NCBI GenBank assembly: GCA_958412345.1
Contig: CATYSO010000019.1
Coordinates: 1-45,767, forward strand
Reading direction: 5' to 3'
DNA: 45,767 nucleotides
Origin: an uncultured Collinsella sp.
GTDB taxonomy: Bacteria; Actinomycetota; Coriobacteriia; Coriobacteriales; Coriobacteriaceae
The notes beneath the pieces were generated by a model. That model made no database searches. It was not told the origin of the DNA and saw only the letters and a list, made by a program, of their open reading frames with translations. The position numbers were made by a program, and so were the translations under genes. Of the stretch, positions 25,164 to 32,489 are shown in pieces; positions within the stretch are counted from its first letter, which is position 1; each line of letters starts with the position of its first letter.

Positions 25164-26084
25164 GTGGCAACTCAGAAATTCACCGGCGTTATCCCTCCCG
25201 TCGTTGTTCCCGATACCGAAGACCACCAGCTCGACGTTGCCTCCTTTGAGCGCAGCATCAACCGCATGATCGATGCCGGCGTCGATGGCCTGTTCTTCCT
25301 GGGCTCTTCGGGTGAGGTCGTTTTCTCCACCGACGAGCGTCGTCGCCAGATCATCGCCGAGGCCGTCCGCATCGTCGACCACCGCGTGCCTGTTCTGGTC
25401 GGCATCATCGATACCGAGACCGAGCGCATGATTGAGCACGGCAAGGTCGCTCAGGAGCTGGGCGCCGATGCCCTCGTCGCCACCTGCCCGTTCTATGCCC
25501 TGCAGGGCATGACCGAGGTCGAGGAGCACTTCCGAATCCTGCACGAGGAGCTTGACCTGCCCATCTTTGCCTATGACATTCCCGTCTGCGTTCACACCAA
25601 GCTCCCCTGGAAGCTCCTTGCCAAGCTCGGCGCCGAGGGCGTCCTTGCTGGCGTCAAGGATTCCTCGGGTGATGACATCTCGTTCCGCTATCTCGTTCAG
25701 GAGAACGAGAAGAACGGCCATCCGATGAGCATCCTCACCGGTCACGAGGTTGTTGTCGACGGCGCTTACCTCGGTGGCGCCGACGGTTCTGTCCCGGGCC
25801 TTGCCAACGTTGAGCCCGAGGGCTACGTGCGCCAGTGGAAGGCCGCTCAGGCCGGTGACTGGGCTACCGTCAAGGCCGAGCAGGATCGCCTCAACGAGAT
25901 CTCCCACATCTGGGATGTCACCTCGGGCGTCCAGGGCTATGCCGGTGGCGTCGGCGCCTTCAAGACCGCTATGAACCTCATGGGCATCTTCGACAGCCCG
26001 ACCATGCCGCGCCCGGTGAAGGCCATGACCGGCGAGAACGTCGAGGCTATTAGGAAGGTCCTCCAGGACAACGGTCTCCTGTAA
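25164..26084 (+). CDS. nanA: N-acetylneuraminate lyase-like aldolase (DapA/NanA family)
   Basis: A 306-residue class I aldolase with a TIM-barrel fold. The Schiff-base lysine is Lys165 in GVKDSSGD, the catalytic tyrosine Tyr137 in YDIP, and the carboxylate-binding loop is GSSGE (Ser48-Ser49). Tyr137 and Lys165 have the same numbers as in E. coli N-acetylneuraminate lyase. It should split sialic acid to pyruvate and ManNAc, feeding NanK and NanE. By sequence alone the family also covers dihydrodipicolinate synthase, so the assignment rests on neighbours. The start is GTG 25164 with TAAGGAG 6 nt upstream. A strong terminator follows. Confidence 0.8.
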   Translation: MATQKFTGVIPPVVVPDTEDHQLDVASFERSINRMIDAGVDGLFFLGSSGEVVFSTDERRRQIIAEAVRIVDHRVPVLVGIIDTETERMIEHGKVAQELGADALVATCPFYALQGMTEVEEHFRILHEELDLPIFAYDIPVCVHTKLPWKLLAKLGAEGVLAGVKDSSGDDISFRYLVQENEKNGHPMSILTGHEVVVDGAYLGGADGSVPGLANVEPEGYVRQWKAAQAGDWATVKAEQDRLNEISHIWDVTSGVQGYAGGVGAFKTAMNLMGIFDSPTMPRPVKAMTGENVEAIRKVLQDNGLL

Positions 26085-26114
26085 AGCTTCCCCAGGCACT
26101 CGACCTCGCCGTTC

Positions 26115-26158
26115 AACCGTGTGGCCATGACCCATTAGGTCAATGGCCACACGGTTTC
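26115..26158 (+). terminator. Terminator between nanA and nanK
   Basis: A perfect 14-bp stem (26115-26128 with 26143-26156) continues with GAC/GTC inside and ends in TTTC. It is the strongest hairpin in the block and should cut most transcription before nanK, which would need read-through or its own promoter. Confidence 0.7.
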
Positions 26159-26198
26159 TCGGAAATCTCGGGCACCTGGAAAACCTTTACCCGCGCTG

Positions 26199-26217
26199 TG
26201 ACGGCTAGCCTGACGGC
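26199..26217 (+). repeat. Short direct repeat TGACGGC upstream of nanK
   Basis: TGACGGC occurs at 26199-26205 and 26211-26217, a 12-nt period, in the 100-nt region between the nanA terminator and nanK. It could be an activator or repressor site for a nanK-nanE promoter. No convincing -35/-10 pair was found. Confidence 0.25.
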
Positions 26218-26258
26218 GCATTTCCTGTAGTTGTTTTTTATCTCCGAAGGAGAACGAC

Positions 26259-27224
26259 ATGGAGAACAAGTACGTCTGCTCTGTCGATATCGGCGGAACT
26301 AAGATCGCGACTGCCATTATGGAGTATCCGGCTGATGGCAGCGTGCCCCATCCCGTTTTTGAGGCCGAGGTTCCCACAGCGGCCCAAGAGGGCGGCGAGG
26401 CCGTCTTCCAGCGTATCGAGGCATCCATCAAGGCTGCTCTCGAGGCGAATCCCGATGTCGAGGTCCTTGGCGTCGGTATTGGCGCCGCCGGTGTCGTCGA
26501 CCCCAAGACGGGCGCCATCGCGTATGCCAATGAGATCATGCCCGGCTGGTCCGGCGTTCAGTTGGGGCCGCGTCTGCGCGAGGATCTCGGTCTTCCCGTT
26601 GCCGTTGTAGGCGACGTGCAGGCTCATGCTCTGGGCGAGGCCCACTGGGGTGTCGGCAAGGGCAAGTTCTCCGTCTTGTGTCTTGGCATCGGTACGGGTA
26701 TCGGCGGCGCATATGTCGAGAACGGCCGCGTGATGCAGGGCTTCCATGGTGCTGCTGGCCATATGGGCCACATCGAGTGCTCGGCTGCCGCCGGCATTCC
26801 CTGCGCCTGCGGGCGTTCCGGCCATCTGGAGTCGGTTGCTTCGGGCACTTCCATTGGTCGTATGTACGATGAGCGCTTTGGCCGCGTCGACCCCAGCCGT
26901 CCTTCGGTCGGTCGCGATGTGAACGACCTGTGCCGTGCAGGCGACGCAAAGGCGACCGAGGTCATCCATGACGCCGGCTTTGCGCTGGGTGCCAGCTTGG
27001 GCTCGCTCGCTAACATCCTGGACCCTGAGGTCATCGTGCTTTCGGGCGGCGTGATTCACCAAGGTCCCGATTGGCGTTCGCAGACATGGAAGGATTCGGT
27101 GCACGAGGGCTATGCCAGCCAGGCGCTCGATCCGCTTCAGGACACGCCGATCCTCATCGGTTCTCTGGAGGGCGATGCTCCGCTCATCGGTGCCGCTGAG
27201 CATCTTCTTGCCTCGTTGAAGTAA
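26259..27224 (+). CDS. nanK: ROK-family sugar kinase, likely N-acetylmannosamine kinase
   Basis: A 321-residue ROK kinase expected to phosphorylate ManNAc to ManNAc-6-P. The phosphate-binding motif DIGGTK lies at 10-15, the catalytic base is Asp119 in VVGDVQAHA, and the zinc site reads His171, Cys182, Cys184 and His189 (CACGRSGHLES). The last ligand is usually Cys (GCxE) and is His here, a change seen in other actinobacterial ROK proteins. Specificity for ManNAc is inferred from nanA upstream and nanE downstream; glucose kinase activity is the main alternative. ATG 26259 follows GAAGGAG with 6-nt spacing. Confidence 0.85.
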   Translation: MENKYVCSVDIGGTKIATAIMEYPADGSVPHPVFEAEVPTAAQEGGEAVFQRIEASIKAALEANPDVEVLGVGIGAAGVVDPKTGAIAYANEIMPGWSGVQLGPRLREDLGLPVAVVGDVQAHALGEAHWGVGKGKFSVLCLGIGTGIGGAYVENGRVMQGFHGAAGHMGHIECSAAAGIPCACGRSGHLESVASGTSIGRMYDERFGRVDPSRPSVGRDVNDLCRAGDAKATEVIHDAGFALGASLGSLANILDPEVIVLSGGVIHQGPDWRSQTWKDSVHEGYASQALDPLQDTPILIGSLEGDAPLIGAAEHLLASLK

Positions 27225-27240
27225 ACGTATCTGCTGTAGG

Positions 27241-27271
27241 AGCCTCCCGAGACAACACGCCTCGGGAGGCT
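27241..27271 (+). terminator. Hairpin between nanK and nanE
   Basis: AGCCTCCCGAG (27241-27251) pairs perfectly with CTCGGGAGGCT (27261-27271), 9-nt loop, followed only by GTTCTG. Probably an attenuator that lowers nanE expression relative to nanK. Confidence 0.5.
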
Positions 27272-27294
27272 GTTCTGAGAAAGGTTGCAGCCTT

Positions 27295-27981
27295 ATGACC
27301 GTCGATCCTTTGATTCAATCCCTGAAGGGCAAGCTCGTCGTGAGCGTTCAGGCGTATATGGGCGAGCCGCTTCGTACGCCCGAGACCATGGCTCAAATGT
27401 CTCGCGCCTGCGAGCTTGGCGGCGCCGCTGCCATTCGCTGTCAGGGCCTTGCCGACATTGCCGCCATTAAGGGTCGCTGTGAGGTTCCTGTTATCGGCCT
27501 GTGGAAGGATGGGCACGAGGGCGTTTACATCACGCCGACGCTGCGTCACGCTCGCGCCTGCGTTGCCGCGGGTGCCGATATCGTGGCGATCGATGCCACC
27601 GATCGTCCGCGTCCCGATGGCAAGACCGTCGAGGACACCTTCCGTCCGCTGCACGAGGAGGGTGTGCTCCTGATGGCGGATTGTGCCACCATCGAGGACA
27701 TTCGCCGTGCGGTTGATATGGGCTTCGACCTTGTATCCACCACGCTTTCTCATGGTGTCGCCGCCATCGACTGCACCATGGCCGACGGTCCCGATCTGCC
27801 GCTCCTGCGTCAGGCGACTGAGGAATTCCCCGGTCTTCCCATCATCTGCGAGGGCCGCGTGCACACGCCCGAGGAGGCTCGCGCCGCGATCGATGCTGGC
27901 GCCTGGGCCGTTGTCGTCGGCACCGCCATCACGCACCCCACGAGTATTACGAGTTGGTTCAAGGCTGCGCTTGAGGCCTAA
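27295..27981 (+). CDS. nanE: N-acetylmannosamine-6-phosphate 2-epimerase
   Basis: Converts ManNAc-6-P to GlcNAc-6-P, the last dedicated step of sialic acid breakdown. The 228-residue TIM barrel fits NanE: the N-terminal KGKLVVSVQAYMGEPLR, GLWKDGHEGVYITPT with the catalytic lysine (Lys71), and IICEGRVHTPEEAR with the catalytic glutamate (Glu186). ATG 27295 is preceded by AGAAAGG at about 10 nt. The products would enter amino-sugar metabolism through NagA and NagB, which are not in this window. A terminator 50 nt downstream closes the block. Confidence 0.95.
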   Translation: MTVDPLIQSLKGKLVVSVQAYMGEPLRTPETMAQMSRACELGGAAAIRCQGLADIAAIKGRCEVPVIGLWKDGHEGVYITPTLRHARACVAAGADIVAIDATDRPRPDGKTVEDTFRPLHEEGVLLMADCATIEDIRRAVDMGFDLVSTTLSHGVAAIDCTMADGPDLPLLRQATEEFPGLPIICEGRVHTPEEARAAIDAGAWAVVVGTAITHPTSITSWFKAALEA

Positions 27982-28032
27982 GACGGACCTCGTATCCGCT
28001 TGGGGCGGTATACTCAATATAGGCAATTGACC

Positions 28033-28070
28033 GCGCGGGATCCGGGTTGCTGGGTCCCGCGCTTGTTTTT
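28033..28070 (+). terminator. Terminator at the end of the nan block
   Basis: GCGCGGGA (28033-28040) pairs with TCCCGCGC (28055-28062), with more pairing possible in the loop, followed by TTGTTTTT. A TATACT (28009-28014) lies just upstream without a -35 match. If that is the rapZ promoter, this hairpin would be in the rapZ leader and act as an attenuator. Confidence 0.75.
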
Positions 28071-28082
28071 GGGAGGCAGCAC

Positions 28083-29003
28083 ATGCAAAAGGGAGATGCC
28101 ATGGATGCGGCGGAGCGCTCGGAGCGCATCCCCGATATCGTCATCATCACCGGAATGTCCGGATCGGGCCGCACACAGGCCATGCACGTGTTCGAGGACA
28201 TGGGCTATTTTTGCATTGATAACCTGCCTCCGCGTCTCATCGCCCAGCTTGCCGAGCTCGTCGGCATCAATACGGGTGTGGGCAGGCACCTTGCCGTCAC
28301 CTGTGACTTGCGTAGCCAGGGCTTGTTCGATGAGCTGCTCGATGCGGTCGCCGCGCTCGAAGAACGCGAGATGAGCTGTGACATCGTGTTTCTCGAGGCT
28401 TCTGACGAGGTGCTGATTCGTCGCTACAGCGAAAATCGCCGCCGTCATCCCATTGCCAAGCCGGGGGAGACTACGGCCGATGCCATTCAGCGCGAGCGCC
28501 TTCAGCTGCAGGGCGTGCGCGATCGAGCCGATATGATTATCGACACGAGCCGTCTGCGCACCTCTGCGCTGCGCAACAAGCTACGTATGGCATTTTCCGA
28601 ACTGTCCGACCAACAGCTCATGGACGTCCATGTGTTCTCGTTTGGCTTTAAGCACGGCATGCCCGTCGAGGCGGACATTATGATCGATGTCCGCTTCCTG
28701 CCCAATCCGTTCTACGATCCCGAGATGCGCACGATGACCGGTCTCGATAAAAAGGTCTCCGATTTTGTTCTGGACCATCCCAAGACGCAGGAGTTTTGGA
28801 AGGCCTGGACGCAGCTGCTCGATACGGTCATGCCCGGCTATATCGCGGAGGGTAAGCCGCAGCTTTCTATTGCCATCGGTTGCACGGGCGGCCAGCACCG
28901 CAGCGTCGCCATTGCCGAGGCCACGGCCCGTTACCTGGAAGGTGCCCAATATCACGTGAGCATTTCCCACCGCGACCTGTCGCGCGCCAACACGAAGGCA
29001 TAG
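28083..29003 (+). CDS. rapZ: RapZ-type nucleotide-binding protein
   Basis: A 306-residue member of the RapZ/YvcJ family, which binds nucleotides and in E. coli acts as an RNase E adaptor for glmZ; its role in actinobacteria is less clear. The P-loop GMSGSGRT (24-31) has Arg30 in place of the usual lysine, as in other actinobacterial members. CIDNLPP follows, and the C-terminal domain contains IAIGCTGGQHRSV, the family's second hallmark. ATG 28083 has GGGAGG 6 nt upstream; ATG 28101, six codons in, has AAGGGAG and is also credible. The gene ends 6 nt before whiA. Confidence 0.93.
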   Translation: MQKGDAMDAAERSERIPDIVIITGMSGSGRTQAMHVFEDMGYFCIDNLPPRLIAQLAELVGINTGVGRHLAVTCDLRSQGLFDELLDAVAALEEREMSCDIVFLEASDEVLIRRYSENRRRHPIAKPGETTADAIQRERLQLQGVRDRADMIIDTSRLRTSALRNKLRMAFSELSDQQLMDVHVFSFGFKHGMPVEADIMIDVRFLPNPFYDPEMRTMTGLDKKVSDFVLDHPKTQEFWKAWTQLLDTVMPGYIAEGKPQLSIAIGCTGGQHRSVAIAEATARYLEGAQYHVSISHRDLSRANTKA

Positions 29004-29009
29004 GCCTGC

Positions 29010-29939
29010 ATGTCGTTTACCGCTGAGGTGCGCGACGAGCTTGCGCGCTGCGAACCCGAATGTGAATACTGCGACTTGTCGACGCTTGCCGCCCTGACGC
29101 GTGTGAGCGGTACACTTTCGCTGGCCGGCTCCGGGCGGTATCGTTTGACGGTCGCGACCGAGACGGGCGCCGTCGCGCGCACGATGATCACACTGACGCA
29201 TCGCATCCTTAAGCTCAAAACGGAGTTCACCGTCCGTAAATCTGTATTGCATAAGGTTCGGAACTACCTCATCACCTTGCCCGATCAGCCAGACCTGGAT
29301 AAGGCCTTGGTTCTGCTGGGTATCCTCGACCGTAGGGGAGGACTTGTCGCCGGCGTGCCCCGACATATCGTTGCCCGTCCTTGCTGTAGACTTGCCTATA
29401 TCCGCGGCGCGCTCATCGCGGGCGGCTTCGTGGCCGATCCACGCGGCGATTTTCATTTGGAGATCGCGGTGCAGGGCGAGCAATATGCCAAGGGGCTTTG
29501 CGATCTGTTGGAGCAGATTGGGGTCCATGCTCGTGTTAATGCACGGCGGGGGTCATATGCCGTGTACATTAAGAGCGCCGAGGAAATCGAGCATCTATTA
29601 AAGCTGATTGGTGCCAAGCGCAGCGTTGCCGAGATTGAGGAGGCACGCGCGGTCAAGTTGGTTAAGAACGATGTGAACCGTCGCGTGAATGCCGAGCTGG
29701 CCAACCAGACCAGAAGCGCCGGTGCTGCCCAACATCAGCTTGCGCTTATCGATGAGCTCGAGCGGCGCGGCCTTCGCGATGCGCTTCCGGATGCCTTGGC
29801 GGTCTTTTGCGACCTGCGCGAGCGCTATCCCGATCTGTCGCTGCGTGATTTAGGGGAGATGGCTGACCCTCCCTTGTCGAAGTCGGCCCTCTACCATCGT
29901 GTTTTACGGCTTGAAAAACTCATTGAAGCAAACAGGTAG
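29010..29939 (+). CDS. whiA: WhiA, DNA-binding protein / sporulation-type regulator
   Basis: A 309-residue WhiA homologue: an N-terminal domain related to LAGLIDADG homing endonucleases (MSFTAEVRDELAR, CCRLAYIRGALIAGGFVADP) and a C-terminal helix-turn-helix around YPDLSLRDLGEMADPPLSKSALYHRV. It binds DNA and links growth to division in Gram-positive bacteria; in non-sporulating species it affects the cell cycle. The start ATG 29010 lies 6 nt after rapZ, so the pair is an operon. In most Gram-positives yvcK sits between rapZ and whiA; here it is absent. No convincing terminator follows. Confidence 0.95.
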   Translation: MSFTAEVRDELARCEPECEYCDLSTLAALTRVSGTLSLAGSGRYRLTVATETGAVARTMITLTHRILKLKTEFTVRKSVLHKVRNYLITLPDQPDLDKALVLLGILDRRGGLVAGVPRHIVARPCCRLAYIRGALIAGGFVADPRGDFHLEIAVQGEQYAKGLCDLLEQIGVHARVNARRGSYAVYIKSAEEIEHLLKLIGAKRSVAEIEEARAVKLVKNDVNRRVNAELANQTRSAGAAQHQLALIDELERRGLRDALPDALAVFCDLRERYPDLSLRDLGEMADPPLSKSALYHRVLRLEKLIEANR

Positions 29940-29985
29940 TTTGAAGTATCGACTTATATACGGATTTAGCTGCTATTTTATTCTT

Positions 29986-29999
29986 TAAAACGTTTTAAC
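29986..29999 (+). promoter_or_regulatory. Perfect 14-bp palindrome upstream of gap
   Basis: TTAAAACGTTTTAA is fully self-complementary and centred about 38 nt before the gap -35 hexamer. It is LacI-family-like and matches the site before the nan block (17346-17357) in 11 of 12 core positions. Its position would suit an activator or long-range repressor. Confidence 0.5.
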
Positions 30000-30030
30000 G
30001 TAAATTTGATTTTCAATTTCGAGCATTCTC

Positions 30031-30060
30031 GTGAAATTCAAGTCAAAAAAAAGGTATATT
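30031..30060 (+). promoter_or_regulatory. Promoter of gap
   Basis: GTGAAA (30031-30036) and TATATT (30055-30060) are 18 nt apart, with a run of A residues in the spacer. An imperfect inverted repeat, AATTTC-GAG with CTC-GT-GAAATT, covers the -35 region (about 30015-30038) and could be an operator. The predicted mRNA leader is about 65 nt. Confidence 0.5.
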
Positions 30061-30132
30061 AGGCGAGTGGTTAGTTTGTGGGCCTCAACGGCGGGCGCTG
30101 TAGCTCGCGGGGGCCTTACGAAAGGAGACACA

Positions 30133-31158
30133 ATGGCAGTAAAGGTTGCTATTAACGGCTTCGGTCGCATCGGTCGTCTGGCTTTCCGTCAGATGTTCGG
30201 TCATGAGGGCTCCGAGATCGTCGCTATCAACGACCTCACCTCTCCCGATATGCTCGCTTACCTGCTGAAGTACGACTCCACGCAGGGCAACTATGCTCGC
30301 GATCATGAGGTCGTCGCTGGTGAGGATTCCATCACCGTTGACGGCAAGGAGATCAAGATCTACAAGGAGGCCGACGCCAACAACCTGCCTTGGGGCGACC
30401 TCGACGTCGACGTCGTGCTCGAGTGCACCGGCTTCTACACCAGCAAGGCTAAGGCTCAGGCCCACATCAACGCTGGCGCCAAGAAGGTCGTCATCTCCGC
30501 TCCGGCCGGCAGCGATCTGCCCACCATCGTGTACAACGTCAACCATGAGACGCTGACCGCTGAGGACAACATCATCTCCGCTGCTTCCTGCACCACCAAC
30601 TGCCTCGCCCCGATGGCCAAGGGTCTGAACGACTTCGCTCCCATCGTGTCCGGCATCATGACCACCATTCACGCCTGGACCGGCGACCAGATGCCGCTCG
30701 ACGGCCCGCAGCGCAAGGGCAACAAGCGTCGTAGCCGCGCCTGCGCCGTCAACATCGTCCCCAACACCACCGGTGCTGCTAAGGCTATCGGCCTGGTTCT
30801 CCCCGAGCTCAACGGTAAGCTCATCGGCGCTGCTCAGCGCGTCCCGACGCCGACCGGCTCCCTCACCAACCTCTACGCTGTCGTTGACAAGAAGGTCACC
30901 GTCGACGAGGTCAACGCTGCTATGAAGGCTTACGCTGCCACCATCTCCGAGACCTTTGCTTACAACGAGGATGACATCGTCTCCACCGACATCATCGGAG
31001 AGACCCACGGCTCCATCTTCGACGCCACTCAGACCATGTGCTCTGACCTCGGCAACGGCCAGACCCTCGTTCAGGTCACCTCTTGGTACGACAACGAGAA
31101 CTCCTACACCTCTCAGATGGTCCGCACCATCAAGTACTTCGAGAAGTTCGTTGCTTAA
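30133..31158 (+). CDS. gap: Glyceraldehyde-3-phosphate dehydrogenase, type I
   Basis: NAD-dependent oxidation of glyceraldehyde-3-phosphate in glycolysis. The 341-residue protein has the Rossmann start INGFGRIGRLAF, the catalytic Cys153 in ASCTTNC, the His of the IHAWTGDQ segment, and the C-terminal SWYDNENSY. ATG 30133 is preceded by GAAAGGAG at good spacing. Codons are strongly biased to C endings, as for a highly expressed gene. It has its own promoter and a strong terminator, so it is probably monocistronic although pgk follows closely. Confidence 0.98.
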   Translation: MAVKVAINGFGRIGRLAFRQMFGHEGSEIVAINDLTSPDMLAYLLKYDSTQGNYARDHEVVAGEDSITVDGKEIKIYKEADANNLPWGDLDVDVVLECTGFYTSKAKAQAHINAGAKKVVISAPAGSDLPTIVYNVNHETLTAEDNIISAASCTTNCLAPMAKGLNDFAPIVSGIMTTIHAWTGDQMPLDGPQRKGNKRRSRACAVNIVPNTTGAAKAIGLVLPELNGKLIGAAQRVPTPTGSLTNLYAVVDKKVTVDEVNAAMKAYAATISETFAYNEDDIVSTDIIGETHGSIFDATQTMCSDLGNGQTLVQVTSWYDNENSYTSQMVRTIKYFEKFVA

Positions 31159-31196
31159 TTTAGCTTTTAGCGAATAGCTCGTTGAGCGTCTAAAGA

Positions 31197-31242
31197 AGGG
31201 CGCGGCCTTATAGGGCTTACACCCTAGGGTCGCGCCCTTTTT
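31197..31242 (+). terminator. Terminator after gap
   Basis: An 11-bp stem with one G-U pair (31197-31207 with 31228-31238) carries a smaller inner hairpin and is followed by a run of five T residues. It separates gap from the pgk operon. Confidence 0.85.
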
Positions 31243-31252
31243 ATAAGAAATC

Positions 31253-31275
31253 GTCTGCCGTAATGGGAGGCAGAC
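31253..31275 (+). promoter_or_regulatory. Leader hairpin before pgk
   Basis: GTCTGCC (31253-31259) pairs perfectly with GGCAGAC (31269-31275), 24 nt before the pgk start. It might be a 5' stabiliser. No separate pgk promoter was found, so pgk may be reached by read-through from gap. Confidence 0.35.
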
Positions 31276-31298
31276 ACGTACGAAAGGTAGAAGCAAAC

Positions 31299-32489
31299 AT
31301 GGCCTTTACCAAGAAGACCGTCCGCGACATCGATGTCGACGGCAAGCGCGTTCTCGTCCGCGTTGACTTCAACGTGCCTATCAAGGATGGCGTCGTTGGC
31401 GACACCACCCGCATCAAGGCTGCCCTGCCCACCATCAACTACCTCGTCGAGCACAACGCTCGCGTCATCCTCATGAGCCACCTCGGCCGTCCCGATGGCA
31501 CCGGCTTCCAGCCCGAGCTCTCCCTCGAGCCCGTCGCCAAGAAGCTCGCTGAGCTCTCCGGTCTCGACGTTGCCTTTGTCGCCGACACCTACGGCGAGAA
31601 GGCTGCCGAGGCTGTCGCCGCCGTCGAGCCGGGCAAGGTTCTCGTTCTCGAGAACGTCCGCTTCGACAAGCGTGAGAAGAAGAACGATCCCGAGATCGCC
31701 AAGACCCTCGCTTCCTACGGTGACGTCTTCGTTCTCGACGCCTTCGGCACCGCTCACCGCGCCCAGGGTTCCGTCGTGGGCCCCGCCGCTTACCTGCCTG
31801 CCGTCGCCGGCTTCCTGCTCGAGAAGGAGGTCGACACGCTGACCGGCATCTTCGCCGAGCCCGAGCGTCCCTTCGTCGCCATCGTCGGCGGTTCCAAGGT
31901 TTCCTCCAAGATCGGTGTTCTCGATCACCTCATCGACTCCGCTGACACCCTGATCATCGGTGGCGGCATGGCCTACACCTTCTTCCTGGCTCAGGGCCTG
32001 ACCGTCGGCCAGTCCCTCAAGGAAGAGGACTGGGTCGAGCGCGCCGGCGAGATGCTCAAGAAGGCCGAGGAGAAGGGCGTCAAGATCCTGCTCCCCATCG
32101 ATAACCGCGTTGCCGATCACTTTGGCGAGGACGCTGTCCCAGAGGTCGTCGCTTCCGACGCTATCCCCGACGATCGTGAGGGCATGGACATCGGCCCCAA
32201 GACCGAGGAGCTTTACGCCGAGGCCGTCAAGGGCGCCAAGACCGTGTTCTGGAATGGCCCCATGGGCGTTTTCGAGTTCGACAACTTCGCTCACGGCACC
32301 CAGGCTATCGCCGAGGCTGTCGCCGAGGCCGACTGCACCTCGATCATCGGCGGTGGCGACTCCGTCGCAGCTGTCAACAAGTTCAACCTGGCCGACAAGA
32401 TGAGCTGGATCTCCACTGGTGGTGGCGCTTCCATGGAGCTCGTCGAGGGTAAGGCCCTGCCCGGAGTGGAGGCGCTTCTCGATGCCTAA
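31299..32489 (+). CDS. pgk: Phosphoglycerate kinase
   Basis: Transfers the phosphate of 1,3-bisphosphoglycerate to ADP. The 396-residue, full-length protein shows RVDFNVP near the N terminus, SHLGRPDG, the NVRFDKREKKN segment, VGGSKVSSKI and the C-terminal nucleotide loop GGGDSVAAV. ATG 31299 has GAAAGGTAG upstream at a slightly long spacing; no other start fits the family. The last 8 nt overlap tpiA (ATGCCTAA), which couples their translation. Strong C-ending codon bias suggests high expression. Confidence 0.98.
   Translation: MAFTKKTVRDIDVDGKRVLVRVDFNVPIKDGVVGDTTRIKAALPTINYLVEHNARVILMSHLGRPDGTGFQPELSLEPVAKKLAELSGLDVAFVADTYGEKAAEAVAAVEPGKVLVLENVRFDKREKKNDPEIAKTLASYGDVFVLDAFGTAHRAQGSVVGPAAYLPAVAGFLLEKEVDTLTGIFAEPERPFVAIVGGSKVSSKIGVLDHLIDSADTLIIGGGMAYTFFLAQGLTVGQSLKEEDWVERAGEMLKKAEEKGVKILLPIDNRVADHFGEDAVPEVVASDAIPDDREGMDIGPKTEELYAEAVKGAKTVFWNGPMGVFEFDNFAHGTQAIAEAVAEADCTSIIGGGDSVAAVNKFNLADKMSWISTGGGASMELVEGKALPGVEALLDA

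Noticed and set aside
25164..26084. Dihydrodipicolinate synthase for lysine synthesis
   Set aside because: The family is the same, but Tyr137/Lys165 numbering matches N-acetylneuraminate lyase and the neighbours are NanK and NanE, with no lysine genes nearby. Not fully excluded by sequence alone.
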